A stretch of DNA of 64,000 nt, taken from positions 186,001-250,000 of the forward strand of contig NZ_RBAH01000001.1 of NCBI RefSeq assembly GCF_003626695.1, read 5' to 3'. This document shows, piece by piece, positions 32,326 to 41,387 of the stretch. The notes below the pieces were generated by a model, which saw only the letters and a list, made by a program, of their open reading frames with translations, was not told where the DNA came from and ran no database searches. Origin of the DNA: Paenibacillus ginsengarvi (GTDB taxonomy: Bacteria > Bacillota > Bacilli > Paenibacillales > NBRC-103111). Numbering within the stretch: position 1 is the first letter of the stretch; every line of letters begins with the position of its first letter. Position numbers and translations under genes: made by a program.

Positions 32326-33120
32326 TTAACGGTTTCTTTCCGACCTCGTAAACATAATCGTTCCGACGACGGTAAATACAAGGAAACAAGCGGCCATTAC
32401 GGCCAAGTCCGTAAGCGGATGATGAATGACCACAAGATCGTATTCCGGAGTTCCCGCGTAAAAAACGGCTCTTGCAAAATCGATGCAGTAGGTCATCGGC
32501 ATGAGCTTCGCCAAAAAGCCGAGCAGGCCGGTGGAATGCTGAATCGGAATCATCGCTCCGGAGAGAAACATTTGCGGCATAACGATCATCATGGAGCCGA
32601 TGTCGGCCGACTTGCTGTCCTGAACGAAGCCGATGAATAAAATGCCGAGCGATCCTGCGACGAGACAAAACAGCGGGGTCAGCAGAAACAGGTAAACGAT
32701 ATGCATGCCCCCAAGAGGGATGTTCATAAGTAGTGCGACGAGTAATATGCCGAGCAGACCGACTAAGCTGGAAAAGCTGGAGCCGATCATCTTGCCGACG
32801 ATAATCGTATATCGCGAAATCGGCGACACGTAAAGCTCTTGCGTCAAGTTTTGATTTCTCTCCTCGATCAGCGAGCTCATGCCGCTGACCAAGCCCGTGA
32901 ACGTGCTGTTCACGATCATCCCGATCATCATGAATTGAAGGAAGTTGTATCCGAGTCCGCCGGCCATATTTTGCGACAGGCTCCCGCCCATCAGGCCGAT
33001 AAAAATAATCGGCATCACGATGGAGACAATAAGCAAGGTGGGATTTTTAATCCCTTTCGTAATTTCTCTTGCGGCGATCGCCGCCGCGGCGTTACCTTCC
33101 CTTCTCCAAGCTGCAATCAT
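32326..33120 (-). CDS. ABC-2 type exporter permease
   Basis: 264 residues with six predicted membrane helices. The arginine-rich short head RREGNAAAAIAAREITKG and the sequence LYVSPISRYTIIVGKMIG near the first loop match the DrrB/NodJ-type ABC-2 permeases. The ATG overlaps the stop of the ATPase gene by four bases. Together they would export a drug, antibiotic or lipid-linked molecule across the membrane. It stands before a two-component pair, an order common in resistance modules. Confidence 0.88.
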   Translation of the reverse strand: MIAAWRREGNAAAAIAAREITKGIKNPTLLIVSIVMPIIFIGLMGGSLSQNMAGGLGYNFLQFMMIGMIVNSTFTGLVSGMSSLIEERNQNLTQELYVSPISRYTIIVGKMIGSSFSSLVGLLGILLVALLMNIPLGGMHIVYLFLLTPLFCLVAGSLGILFIGFVQDSKSADIGSMMIVMPQMFLSGAMIPIQHSTGLLGFLAKLMPMTYCIDFARAVFYAGTPEYDLVVIHHPLTDLAVMAACFLVFTVVGTIMFTRSERNR

Positions 33121-34070
33121 GCCGAAACGCCTCCTTTGCCGGTTACCAGACTCAGATACGCTTCTTCCAGCGTCGGCTGGCGAATATCGAGCTTCGTTAA
33201 CGGCGATTTCAAGCCTGCGACGATTTTTTGCGCTTGCCCTTCCCAGCAGGTGATCCGCAAGCCGCCCGGCTCCTCGACAAAGGGAGCGTTCAGTAGAGTA
33301 AGCTCGTTTTTCAACGTCTCGATGTCGTCCGATGCCAGCACCATCATGCCGGGGCCCGCCAACTGCCGTTTGATTTCATCCGGCGTTCCTAGCGCGGAGA
33401 TTTTCCCGCCGGTCACCATGCATACACGATCGGCTTCTTCAGCCTCCTCCAAATAGTGAGTCGTCAGAAACACGGTAATCTTTTGTTCTTTTCGGAGCTG
33501 TTTCAAATAAGTCCATATGGACTGACGGGCCGAAGCATCGAGTCCTTGCGTAGGTTCATCCAGAAACAAAATGCGCGGGTTATGCATCAGGCTTCTCATA
33601 ATTTCCAGCTTGCGCTTCATGCCTCCCGAAAAGCCTTTGACTTTCTTAAACAATTGGTCTTGAAGCCCGACGACTTCGGCCAGTTCATGGATACGCTGCC
33701 GGTATTCGGCAGGCATCATCCGATAAAGCGGACGATAGCCGTATATGCCGTAAATACTGACATGCAGACGAATGTTTTCCTCCGCCGTCAAATCCAGGTC
33801 CAGGCTTGGGTTCTGGAAGATGATCCCGACGTTTCTCCGGACCTCGGCAGCTTCCCGTTCTATATCGTAGCCGGCAATCGTAACTTGCCCCTCCGTCTTC
33901 GAGAGCGTTGTGGTCAGTATGGATATGGTCGTTGTTTTGCCTGCTCCGTTTGGGCCGAGAAACGCGAAAAACTCTCCCTGCTTCACCTCGAAGCTAATTC
34001 CGCCCACGGCCGGTTTGTCGGCTTTTTTGTATCGTTTCACCAAATTGTTTACCGCTATAATAGGTTCCAT
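33117..34070 (-). CDS. ABC exporter ATPase, DrrA type
   Basis: 317 residues. Walker A is GPNGAGKTT, the Q-loop FQNPSLDLDLTAEENI, the signature FSGGMKRKLEI, Walker B ILFLDEPTQGLD, and the switch histidine is in TTHYLEEAEEADRV. A C-terminal regulatory extension of about 90 residues is as in DrrA and CcmA-like exporters. It energises the permease encoded next. The ATG is preceded by GAGGAGGAAACGGA. It heads the four-gene operon ATPase-permease-regulator-kinase. Confidence 0.93.
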   Translation of the reverse strand: MEPIIAVNNLVKRYKKADKPAVGGISFEVKQGEFFAFLGPNGAGKTTTISILTTTLSKTEGQVTIAGYDIEREAAEVRRNVGIIFQNPSLDLDLTAEENIRLHVSIYGIYGYRPLYRMMPAEYRQRIHELAEVVGLQDQLFKKVKGFSGGMKRKLEIMRSLMHNPRILFLDEPTQGLDASARQSIWTYLKQLRKEQKITVFLTTHYLEEAEEADRVCMVTGGKISALGTPDEIKRQLAGPGMMVLASDDIETLKNELTLLNAPFVEEPGGLRITCWEGQAQKIVAGLKSPLTKLDIRQPTLEEAYLSLVTGKGGVSA

Positions 34071-34200
34071 TCCGTTTCCTCCTCCATGATTGGTGCCGGC
34101 TTCAATCTGCGACCCAAGCCGATCACTTTCGGAACAGTACCTATCATAATCGGTAAATGTGAACTGAATATGTACTGCGTTCAGCCGGGGAAAACTCTTC

Positions 34201-35148
34201 TCATTCCAGCCTGTACTTTTCTCTCTTCGCGATGTTGAGATAATATTTCAACTCGTGGCACATTTGCAAAATGGCCGAGCGCACCTCGAACTCCTCGCGG
34301 CTTTGCGGCAGCGGCATGCCCTTGAACTGCTCCTCCAGCGCGGTGAGCCGCTTCTCCACGTTTCCAGTATACGTGTCGCTTTTGACGTCTACACTGAGCG
34401 CCTCGAACAGCTCCGCCACGAGCTGGCCGTGCGGCAAGCTGCTGTACACCTGGGCTACGATATGGATCATGTCCTCGATCGATTCGAGCTGACTTTCGCG
34501 CATACGGAAGTACTGGCCCCAGTAAGGCTTGCCGGGAAAAAGCCGGTTTTCCGCCGCCTTCACCGCTTCGGCCTTGCCGCTATCGATCGCTTCGCGCAGC
34601 TCGAGCACCTCGCTTCCGCTCCAGGCATAATCGACATCGCGCAAGCTGTGCGCGATTTGCAAAAAGATGGCGGAGAACAAATGTTCGACCCGCTCGCGCC
34701 CCATCTTCAGTTTGCGCTCGGTGTCCGGCATATAAACGATATTGACGAGCGTAGCCGTTCCCAGCCCGACCAGCAGCAATCCGATTTCGTTCAGGACGAT
34801 CGGAATCGTCGCGTCGCCGATCGAGAAGACGTGGAAGACCGCTACGCAGCAGGTAGCGAGCCCGTTTTGCAGCTTGAGCCGGAGCAGCACCGGAATGGCA
34901 ATGAGAATGAAGGCGGCCAGCACGAGCAGATGAAAGCCGAACACGACCAGCATGATCGTGGCGATAGCCAGCCCCAGCACCGACGCCCCGATGCGGACGA
35001 GCGAGGTGACGATGCCTTTGCGGATCGTCGACTCCACGCCCAGGATCGCCAGCAGTCCGGCGGACATCGGATACTGCAGCGTCAGCAGCATCGCCAAATA
35101 AACGGCAGCCACCGTGGCGATTGCGGTTTTCAAGGTTCTAATACCCAT
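34201..35148 (-). CDS. Aromatic acid exporter family protein
   Basis: 315 residues from ATG 35148 (ribosome site GGGGGGAG). The N-terminal half has about five membrane helices with the GVESTIRKGIVTSLVRIGASVLG motif of the FUSC/ArAE_1 family. The C-terminal half, about 160 residues, is cytoplasmic and helical (REAIDSGKAEAVKAAENRLF, MRESQLESIEDM). Relatives such as YqjA are membrane proteins of unknown or aromatic acid export function. It lies alone between two ABC operons, with no terminator visible after its stop. Family is fairly safe, substrate not. Confidence 0.82.
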   Translation of the reverse strand: MGIRTLKTAIATVAAVYLAMLLTLQYPMSAGLLAILGVESTIRKGIVTSLVRIGASVLGLAIATIMLVVFGFHLLVLAAFILIAIPVLLRLKLQNGLATCCVAVFHVFSIGDATIPIVLNEIGLLLVGLGTATLVNIVYMPDTERKLKMGRERVEHLFSAIFLQIAHSLRDVDYAWSGSEVLELREAIDSGKAEAVKAAENRLFPGKPYWGQYFRMRESQLESIEDMIHIVAQVYSSLPHGQLVAELFEALSVDVKSDTYTGNVEKRLTALEEQFKGMPLPQSREEFEVRSAILQMCHELKYYLNIAKREKYRLE

Positions 35149-35233
35149 AGGCGACTCCCCCCTGTTTTTGTTTCTATAGTAAATCAACTCGGCTTCGCAT
35201 TCAATCGGCGAGCTTGTCCGCTGGCGCTCCGGT

Positions 35234-35270
35234 AAAAAAGGATGCGACAACCTTCCGTCCTCCGCATCCC
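35234..35270 (-). terminator. Terminator of the SsuABC-type importer operon
   Basis: GGATGCG (35240-35246) pairs with CGCATCC (35263-35269). On the minus strand a run of six T follows. It lies 13 bases past the permease stop. Confidence 0.8.
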
Positions 35271-35282
35271 GTTTTCCTTTCC

Positions 35283-36122
35283 CTACGGCTTTCTGTTCAG
35301 TCTTGCTTCTATAGAAGCTACGACCCGGTACATCACAGTCGCCACGATCGCGATAATAACGAGACTCCCGAGCACAAGCGTAAAGTTGAACACTTGAAAG
35401 CCGTAAATGATCAAATAACCGAGCCCCTGCTTCGATACGAGAAATTCGCCGACGATCACCCCGACCCAGGCGAGCCCGACATTTACTTTCAGCGTCGATA
35501 CGATAGCCGGAATCGAAGCGGGCAAAATCGCTTTGCGGAACGACTGGCTTTTCGTTCCTCCGAACATACGCACGACCTTCACATAGTTATCGTCTACTTC
35601 CTTAAAGCTTGCATACACGACCAGAGTCGTAATGATAACCGTGACGGCAAGCGTGGTCGCTATGATCGCCCCCATGTTCGGACCGAGTCCGACGATAAAC
35701 AGCGGGCCAAGCGCCACCTTCGGCATACTGTTGGCCACAACGAGATAAGGATCGAGGACCCGGGACAGAAAAGGCGACCACCAGATGAGTGTAGCGAGCG
35801 CCGTGCCGAGCAGCGTACCGAGGAGGAAGCCCGCTCCCGTTTCCAGCACGGTCGTCCAGACGTGGGGCATTAGCGAGCCGTCGGCCAATTTGCCGGCCAG
35901 CAGCCTGGCGATCTTGCTCGGATAGCTGAACAGCAGCACGTCGATCCATTGGCGTCTTCCAGCCACTTCCCAGACGGCAAGAAAGACGAGCAAAATCGCG
36001 ATTTGCGTCGTTAGGACGGCCACTGCTCGCCTGCGCAGCAACTTGCGATGCGCCGCAAGCACGTGGGAAGGGAGGTCGGCCGGCCGAGCGTCTCCGCTTC
36101 CGGCCCCTGCGTTCCGTATCAT
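35283..36122 (-). CDS. SsuC/TauC-type ABC importer permease
   Basis: 279 residues from ATG 36122, GAGGAGGG ribosome site. About six membrane helices with the binding-protein-dependent permease motif [29 protein letters not shown], where the EAA loop is [21 protein letters not shown]. This is the sulfonate/nitrate/taurine/thiamine-precursor permease group. The ATG overlaps the ATPase stop by four bases. The N-terminal 30 residues before the first helix are poorly conserved. Substrate must be read from the binding protein, which is of the same broad group. Confidence 0.9.
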   Translation of the reverse strand: MIRNAGAGSGDARPADLPSHVLAAHRKLLRRRAVAVLTTQIAILLVFLAVWEVAGRRQWIDVLLFSYPSKIARLLAGKLADGSLMPHVWTTVLETGAGFLLGTLLGTALATLIWWSPFLSRVLDPYLVVANSMPKVALGPLFIVGLGPNMGAIIATTLAVTVIITTLVVYASFKEVDDNYVKVVRMFGGTKSQSFRKAILPASIPAIVSTLKVNVGLAWVGVIVGEFLVSKQGLGYLIIYGFQVFNFTLVLGSLVIIAIVATVMYRVVASIEARLNRKP

Positions 36123-36922
36123 AACGGTTCCCTCCTCGCTTCCATGTCCTCGAACTCGTTCCATATTTCGCCGAACAGCCGATGAAACCCCGGCATTTCC
36201 CGCGCTTTCATCGGACTGGCCGCCCGAATCTCCTCCGGTATTCGAATATCCCGGCGCAGACGTCCGGGCCTGCGGTCCATCACGATGATCCGGTCGCTCA
36301 TCGCGATCGCCTCCGAGATGTCATGGGTCACGAGCAGCGCCGATTTGCCCCACTTGCGCAGCGTATCCGCTATGAGCTGCTCCAACTGCAGCTTCGTCTG
36401 GTAATCCAGCGCGGAGAACGGCTCATCGAGCAGTAAAATGTCCGGCGACGTAACCAGCGTCCGCACGAGCGCCACCCGCTGGCGCATCCCGCCCGACAGC
36501 TGATGCGGATACTGGCCCGCTACGTCCCCGAGTCCCATCTCCGCGAGCAGCCCGAGCGCTTCGCTGCGCTGCCCCTCCGTTATGTTCCCGTGCAGCTCCA
36601 GCCCGATCAGGCTGTTGTCCAGTATCGTTCTCCACGGAAACAAGTAGTCGTGCTGCAGCATGTAGCCGATCTGCCGGGAAGGGCCGGTTACCGCTTTGCC
36701 GCCGACCTCCACGCGCCCTGCGGTCGGCGCGATGAGCCCCGCGACGATGGAGAGCAGCGTCGTTTTGCCGCAGCCGCTCGGCCCGACCAGACTGACGAAC
36801 TCCCCGGCCTGAAGCGTAAACCCGATCCGCTCCAGTGCCAGAAACGCCGTTTTGCCGGATACGTATACATGGGAAACCTCTTGCAAAACTACTGACGGCT
36901 TCGCCTCGTCCACAGCCTTCAC
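36119..36922 (-). CDS. SsuB/TauB-type ABC importer ATPase
   Basis: About 267 residues from GTG 36922 (GGAGGGAAGGGCG upstream; 19 bases after the binding-protein stop). Walker A is [10 protein letters not shown]-loop [13 protein letters not shown], signature [11 protein letters not shown], Walker [13 protein letters not shown], and the switch histidine in VTHDISEAI. Frames reaching back to 36991 would overlap the upstream gene by 50 bases and are less likely. It powers uptake by the permease encoded directly after it. Confidence 0.93.
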   Translation of the reverse strand: MKAVDEAKPSVVLQEVSHVYVSGKTAFLALERIGFTLQAGEFVSLVGPSGCGKTTLLSIVAGLIAPTAGRVEVGGKAVTGPSRQIGYMLQHDYLFPWRTILDNSLIGLELHGNITEGQRSEALGLLAEMGLGDVAGQYPHQLSGGMRQRVALVRTLVTSPDILLLDEPFSALDYQTKLQLEQLIADTLRKWGKSALLVTHDISEAIAMSDRIIVMDRRPGRLRRDIRIPEEIRAASPMKAREMPGFHRLFGEIWNEFEDMEARREPL

Positions 36923-36941
36923 CGCCCTTCCCTCCGGTTCC

Positions 36942-37952
36942 TTATTTTTTGACGGTTTCGATTGCTTTCTGGGCGAACGTGTTGTTGACAAGCTTGCCGT
37001 AATCGGCCCGCTGCTGCAGCTCGCCTGCCGCCTGCATCACATCCTGCAAGTTGTTCCATTCCTTCTCGTCCACGATCGGGTCCGTCGCAAACGACGCCTG
37101 ATCCTTGTACCGCTTCACGACCGCCTTGACGATCTCTTTATCCGTATCGGCGAAGAACGGCATAAGCGCAGCCGTTATGTCGTCAACCGGCTTTTCGGCC
37201 ACCCAGCGCTGCGCTTTATAGACCGCGTTCGTAAATTTTTGAATCGATTTCGAGTTTTTATCGATAAAGCTTTTTTTGGACATGAACACCGTATACGGCA
37301 GCTGCCCGCTTTCCACACCGAACGAAGCGATGACGAAGCCCTTCCCTTCTTTTTCGATAACGGTCGCCTGCGGCTCGAACATTTGCACGTAGTCGCCGGT
37401 TCCCGAGGCGAAGGCGGCCGGAATGTTGGCGAAGTCGACGTTTTGAATCAGCTTCAAATCTTTTTGCGGGTCGATCCCTTTCTTCTTCAGCGTAAACTCG
37501 CCTGCCATCTGCGGCATGCCGCCTTTACGCTGGCCGAGGAATGTGCTCCCCTTCAGCATCGACCAGTCGAACTTGTCGATCTTTTTGCGCGACACGAGAA
37601 ACGTTCCATCCGTCTGCGTGACCTGCGCGAAGTTGATGACCGGATCGCCGGAGCCTTGCTGGTTCACATAAATCGATGTTTCTGAACCGACGAGCGCCAC
37701 ATCGATCGCTCCCGACAGAAGCGCGGTCATCGTTTTGTCGCCGCCCGCCGTTGTCGTCAACTCGACATCCAGCCCCTCGTCCTTGAAAAAGCCTTGACTG
37801 ATCGCCACGTACTGGGGCGCATAAAAAATAGAGCGGGTTACTTCGCCGATCCGGATCTTGGTCCGGTCCGCAGCGGTGCCGGAGCAGGCGGCGAGCGCAA
37901 CCGCAGCGAGGGCGACCAGGACGGCCAGCAGCGGCTTCATCGTTTTGCCCAT
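36942..37952 (-). CDS. NMT1/SsuA-type substrate-binding lipoprotein
   Basis: 336 residues. A lipoprotein signal ends in the lipobox LAAC (cysteine 23). The mature part has FYAPQYVAISQGFFKDEGLDV and VALVGSETSIYVNQQ motifs of the NMT1/THI5-like and SsuA families. It binds its ligand outside the membrane and hands it to the permease. The ribosome site AAGGGAG is 9 bases before the ATG. No thiamine-pyrophosphate riboswitch or other leader is visible upstream, so a thiamine precursor is less likely than a sulfonate, nitrate or nucleobase-type ligand. Confidence 0.88.
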   Translation of the reverse strand: MGKTMKPLLAVLVALAAVALAACSGTAADRTKIRIGEVTRSIFYAPQYVAISQGFFKDEGLDVELTTTAGGDKTMTALLSGAIDVALVGSETSIYVNQQGSGDPVINFAQVTQTDGTFLVSRKKIDKFDWSMLKGSTFLGQRKGGMPQMAGEFTLKKKGIDPQKDLKLIQNVDFANIPAAFASGTGDYVQMFEPQATVIEKEGKGFVIASFGVESGQLPYTVFMSKKSFIDKNSKSIQKFTNAVYKAQRWVAEKPVDDITAALMPFFADTDKEIVKAVVKRYKDQASFATDPIVDEKEWNNLQDVMQAAGELQQRADYGKLVNNTFAQKAIETVKK

Positions 37953-38054
37953 GTTGCCATTCTCCCTTTGCTTTTTGCCATCAGTTTATGCGGCTGCCCA
38001 TGTATTGGTGTGAGGCCCGGAAGGGAAGGCGGATATAAACGGCGGCGAAAAGCA

Positions 38055-38088
38055 AAAAGGCAAGAGAGCGCGAGCTCCTTGCCTTTTA
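38055..38088 (-). terminator. Terminator of the carboxypeptidase gene
   Basis: AAAAGGCAAG pairs with CTTGCCTTTT around a GC-rich inner stem. The stop is at 38095. A T-rich run follows on the minus strand. Confidence 0.8.
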
Positions 38089-38094
38089 TAACCC

Positions 38095-39615
38095 TTAGTT
38101 CAAGTTGTAAATGTCGCCGTACTTCTTGCCGAGGTAATCCAGCAAATATTCGGGATTCAGCGGCTCTCCTGTCACGCCCTCCACGATTTCATTCGGTGTC
38201 AGCAGCTTGCCGTGACGATAAATCTTCTCGACCAGCCACGTCTTGACCGCGGAAAATTCCCCTCTGTCCACCAAATCGTCGAGATCGCCGAGCTGCTTCT
38301 CCATCGTGGAGCGGATCTGCGCTGAGTACATGTTGCCCAGCGAATACGACGGGAAGTAACCGAACGCGCCTCCGGCCCAATGGACGTCCTGCAGCACGCC
38401 TTCGCCGTCGTGAGCCGGAACGACGCCGAGATACTCCTTATACTTCTCGTTCCAGTATGCAGGCAGATCGGCGACGCGAAGCGATCCGTCGAAAAGCTTC
38501 TTCTCAATCTCGTAGCGGATCATAATATGCAGATTGTAGGTCAGTTCGTCGGCTTCGATGCGAATGAGCGAAGGCTGCACGACATTGATCGCGTCGTAGA
38601 ACGAGTCGACCGAAACGCCCTCGAACCGGTCCGGGTAAAGCTCCTGCAGTTTCGGGTAATATCGCTTCCAGAACGTCCGGCTGCGTCCGACCATATTTTC
38701 CCAGAAGCGCGATTGCGATTCGTGGATGCCCATCGACGTTCCCGTGCATAACGGAGTGCCGATCAGCTCCTGCGAAATATTTTGCTCATACAGCGCATGG
38801 CCGCATTCATGGATCGTGCCAAACAACGCGCTCGTTACATCGTGAGGCAGGTAGCGGGTCGTAATGCGCACATCGCCCGGATTCAGCCCTGTCGCAAACG
38901 GATGAACGCTCTCATCAAGCCGTCCGGCTTCGAAATCGTAGCCGAGCTCCTTCAGTATGTACAAGCTGAACGCTTTTTGCTGCGTCACATCAAACGTTTG
39001 CCGTAAAAACGCCGTATCCGGCACGTTCGACGATTGCCCGATAGCGGCCACAAGCGGCACCAGCTTCGCTCTCACGTCCGCGAACAACTGATCCAGCTTC
39101 TGGGTTGTCATTCCCGGCTCGTACATATCGAGCAGCGTATTGTACGGATGCCCCGCATAACCCCACAGCTCAATAAATTCGCGGTTCGCGGCAACGATTT
39201 TTTCCAAATACGGCTGGAACATGGCGAAATCGGCTTTCTCCTTCGCCTCTTCCCATACCGATTCCGCCTGGGACGTCAGAACGACGTATGCCTGGTATTT
39301 GTCCGGCGGAATTTTGATGCTGCGGTCGTATTCCTTCTTGCACTCCTCCACCAGCTTCCGGTCCACGGCGTCAAGCTGTTCGAAAACGCCCGGCTCCGAC
39401 AACTGCTCCAAAAAGCGGCCCATTTCGCTCGATACGGACATTTTGAACATTTCTGCAGACAGCTCTCCGATGACCTCGGAACGGGCTTCTACGCCTTTGC
39501 GGGGCGCACCGGTGCGCAAATCCCAATACATGACGTCGAGCGCTTCCCCGTAGCTCTTCATCTTCTTCACATAACTGCGAAACGACTGTCTAAGCGCTTG
39601 GATCGATTCACTCAT
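38095..39615 (-). CDS. M32 family metallocarboxypeptidase
   Basis: 506 residues from ATG 39615 (GGAGG 10 bases before). The zinc motif is HECGH at 269-273 (usual form HEGGH), followed by the GIHESQSRFWEN block at about 297, a hallmark of family M32. The IRIEADELTYNLHIMIRYEIEK stretch near 390 is also typical. These cytoplasmic enzymes remove C-terminal residues from peptides. Full length, close to Pyrococcus and Bacillus relatives. The gene is alone, ending in a terminator, with the HesB-like gene divergent to it. Confidence 0.95.
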   Translation of the reverse strand: MSESIQALRQSFRSYVKKMKSYGEALDVMYWDLRTGAPRKGVEARSEVIGELSAEMFKMSVSSEMGRFLEQLSEPGVFEQLDAVDRKLVEECKKEYDRSIKIPPDKYQAYVVLTSQAESVWEEAKEKADFAMFQPYLEKIVAANREFIELWGYAGHPYNTLLDMYEPGMTTQKLDQLFADVRAKLVPLVAAIGQSSNVPDTAFLRQTFDVTQQKAFSLYILKELGYDFEAGRLDESVHPFATGLNPGDVRITTRYLPHDVTSALFGTIHECGHALYEQNISQELIGTPLCTGTSMGIHESQSRFWENMVGRSRTFWKRYYPKLQELYPDRFEGVSVDSFYDAINVVQPSLIRIEADELTYNLHIMIRYEIEKKLFDGSLRVADLPAYWNEKYKEYLGVVPAHDGEGVLQDVHWAGGAFGYFPSYSLGNMYSAQIRSTMEKQLGDLDDLVDRGEFSAVKTWLVEKIYRHGKLLTPNEIVEGVTGEPLNPEYLLDYLGKKYGDIYNLN

Positions 39616-39747
39616 CTTGAACATTCCTCCTTCGTCAGCGGAAACGGATGGTTCCATCATACATTGGAGCGGCGGGAGGAATCAACTTCGCCGGCTTTTT
39701 GTGTTACAATCAGTACACTACGATTCCATGCGGGGAGGTTTCCGAAT

Positions 39748-40110
39748 ATGTACATTCACTTTACCGACGATGCGGCCGCCTTCATCCGTCAAACCTATTA
39801 TACCGGAACGGCCGCAGGCGCCTTAAAGCTCGCCTACGATACCGACGGCTGCGGCTGCGCTGTGAACGGTGTCGCCGCCCTGTGGCTCGTCAATAACCCG
39901 GACGAGGACGACCAGCTTGCCCGCAGCAACGCGTTTACCGTATTTTTCGATCCGAAGCAGGCCGTTTTCTTCGAGGAAGAATTGACTGTGGATCGAAAGC
40001 CCGGAGGACCAACGCTCGTTCTGAAAAGCAAGCAGCAAACGTACAATTCGCACATGAAAACGATCGATTTCCGCACCGCAGCGGCCGGTTCGTCATCCGT
40101 TAAAGCCTGA
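39748..40110 (+). CDS. HesB-like iron-sulfur cluster biosynthesis family protein
   Basis: 120 residues from ATG 39748, with GGGGAGG 9 bases upstream. The open frame continues upstream to 39034, antisense to the carboxypeptidase, which is not coding. The sequence MYIHFTDDAAAFIRQTYY, then KLAYDTDGCGCAVNGVAALW, matches the HesB/YneR-like (Fe-S_biosyn) fold. Only the two cysteines in GCGC are seen; the C-terminal Cys-x-Cys of A-type carriers is missing, as in the YqkB/YneR subgroup. A role in cluster assembly or storage is family-based. A bidirectional terminator follows. Confidence 0.78.
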   Translation: MYIHFTDDAAAFIRQTYYTGTAAGALKLAYDTDGCGCAVNGVAALWLVNNPDEDDQLARSNAFTVFFDPKQAVFFEEELTVDRKPGGPTLVLKSKQQTYNSHMKTIDFRTAAAGSSSVKA

Positions 40111-40116
40111 ATCGCA

Positions 40117-40156
40117 GCAAAAGGGCCTCTTTCGCACAGCGAAGAGGCCCTTTTGG
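40117..40156. terminator. Bidirectional terminator between convergent genes
   Basis: AAAAGGGCCTCTTTCGC pairs with GCGAAGAGGCCCTTTT (one base bulged). It ends the HesB-like gene on the plus strand and the carbonic anhydrase on the minus strand. Confidence 0.85.
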
Positions 40157-40167
40157 CTTGCACTCAC

Positions 40168-40734
40168 TTAATTGTCCAGATAACCTTTATCCACAACGTC
40201 GAGCTTGCCCGTCTTCGGATCGATCACGAGACCGTGAATCGGAATGTTCGGCACGAGCGGATGATGGCGGATCAGGCTGACGCTTTTGCGGATGCTTTCC
40301 GATACGTCGTCGAAGCCGCGCAGCCAATGCTCGATATTCAGGCCTGAATGTTCCAGAATTTGCAGCGTATCTTCGGCAATGCCCCGCTCGCGGAACTTAT
40401 CTTTCATCGCATGCGGGTTAATGTTGCCCATGCCGCAGTCGTAGTGGCCGATGACGAGCACTTCTTCGGCGCCCAGCTCGTAGATCGCCACGATAATGCT
40501 TCGCATGATGCCCCCGAACGCCGTCGACACGACGCCGCCAGCGGATTTGATCATTTTTACGTCGCCGTTTTTGATGTTCATGCTCGCCGGCAGCAGCTCG
40601 ATCAGACGGGTATCCATACAAGTGAGAATTACGAACTTTTTGTCCGGAAACTTCGACGTCAAGTAAGGCTCGTACTTGCTCTGATCTACGAACGAACGGT
40701 TAAAATCGATAATTTCATCTAATAGTCTGGCCAT
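40168..40734 (-). CDS. Beta-class carbonic anhydrase
   Basis: 188 residues from ATG 40734 (GGAGACTTGGAAC before it). Zinc ligands of the beta class are C39 in TCMDTR, H97 and C100 in GHYDCGM, with the D41/R43 dyad. It interconverts carbon dioxide and bicarbonate in the cytoplasm. The family member closest in pattern is the short YtiB type of Firmicutes. A longer upstream frame lacks a ribosome site. It is followed by a bidirectional terminator and preceded by the HD-domain gene on the same strand at a gap of 53 bases. Confidence 0.92.
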   Translation of the reverse strand: MARLLDEIIDFNRSFVDQSKYEPYLTSKFPDKKFVILTCMDTRLIELLPASMNIKNGDVKMIKSAGGVVSTAFGGIMRSIIVAIYELGAEEVLVIGHYDCGMGNINPHAMKDKFRERGIAEDTLQILEHSGLNIEHWLRGFDDVSESIRKSVSLIRHHPLVPNIPIHGLVIDPKTGKLDVVDKGYLDN

Positions 40735-40787
40735 GTTCCAAGTCTCCTTATTCGTCCGGCAGCAGGCGTGCCCGCCGCGCGGGAGTG

Positions 40788-41387
40788 TCAATTGAAATAT
40801 CCTTGCTTGACCGCCTTGCCGATCAGTTCCTCCGCATAGCGCCACAGCTCCGTCGAACCTTGTGCGATATGCTTGTTCCGCTCCAGCACCCGATCGCTCG
40901 AGATGCCGTGCTCCTTCCACGACTGGCCTTCGTTCTCGTAATTGAACAGCATCGGCTGCAGCCGGTCGACGGCCGCGGCGAATTTCGCTTCTTTCGTCTC
41001 ACGCGCCTCGAACTGCATCCACAGGCCGATAAACTCGTCCTTCTGATCGTCCGGCAGCATACCGAACAGACGTTGCGCGGCTGCCTGCTCGCGCTCGAAC
41101 TTGCCTTCAAGTCCTTTCTCGTCGTAGGCGAATGTGTCGCCGGCATCAATCTCGACGAGATCGTGGATAAGCAGCATCTTGAGCACCGTAAGCAGATCGA
41201 GATCCGGCTCGTTGGCATGCTCGTACAGGACGACAGCCATCATGGCGAGATGCCACGTATGTTCGGCATCGTTCTCGAATCTGTCGCTGCGTACGAGCCG
41301 TGTTTTGCGAAAAATATGTTTGAGTTTGTCGATTTCGATAATAAAGCTTAGCTGCTGCTCGAGCCGCATGGCCACCTGACCGCTCAC
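40788..41387 (-). CDS. HD-domain phosphohydrolase, YfbR-like
   Basis: About 199 residues from GTG 41387, which overlaps the stop of the DUF309 gene (GTGA) and has AAGGA 9 bases upstream; the ATG at 41369 is an alternative. The metal motif H-x(n)-HD-x(n)-D is seen as RFENDAEHTWHLAMMA and LLIHDLVEIDAGD. This fits HD_3/YfbR-like 5'-deoxynucleotidases. It would hydrolyse nucleoside monophosphates. No effector domain. Activity inferred from family; oxetanocin-like phosphatases are a close alternative. Confidence 0.85.
   Translation of the reverse strand: MSGQVAMRLEQQLSFIIEIDKLKHIFRKTRLVRSDRFENDAEHTWHLAMMAVVLYEHANEPDLDLLTVLKMLLIHDLVEIDAGDTFAYDEKGLEGKFEREQAAAQRLFGMLPDDQKDEFIGLWMQFEARETKEAKFAAAVDRLQPMLFNYENEGQSWKEHGISSDRVLERNKHIAQGSTELWRYAEELIGKAVKQGYFN

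Noticed and set aside
37953-38054. Possible thiamine riboswitch before the binding-protein gene
   Set aside because: None of the conserved leader elements (CTGAGA, ACCTGAT) is present.
39034-39747. Upstream extension of the HesB-like frame to 358 codons
   Set aside because: Overlaps the M32 gene antisense; the ribosome site and family length support the ATG at 39748.
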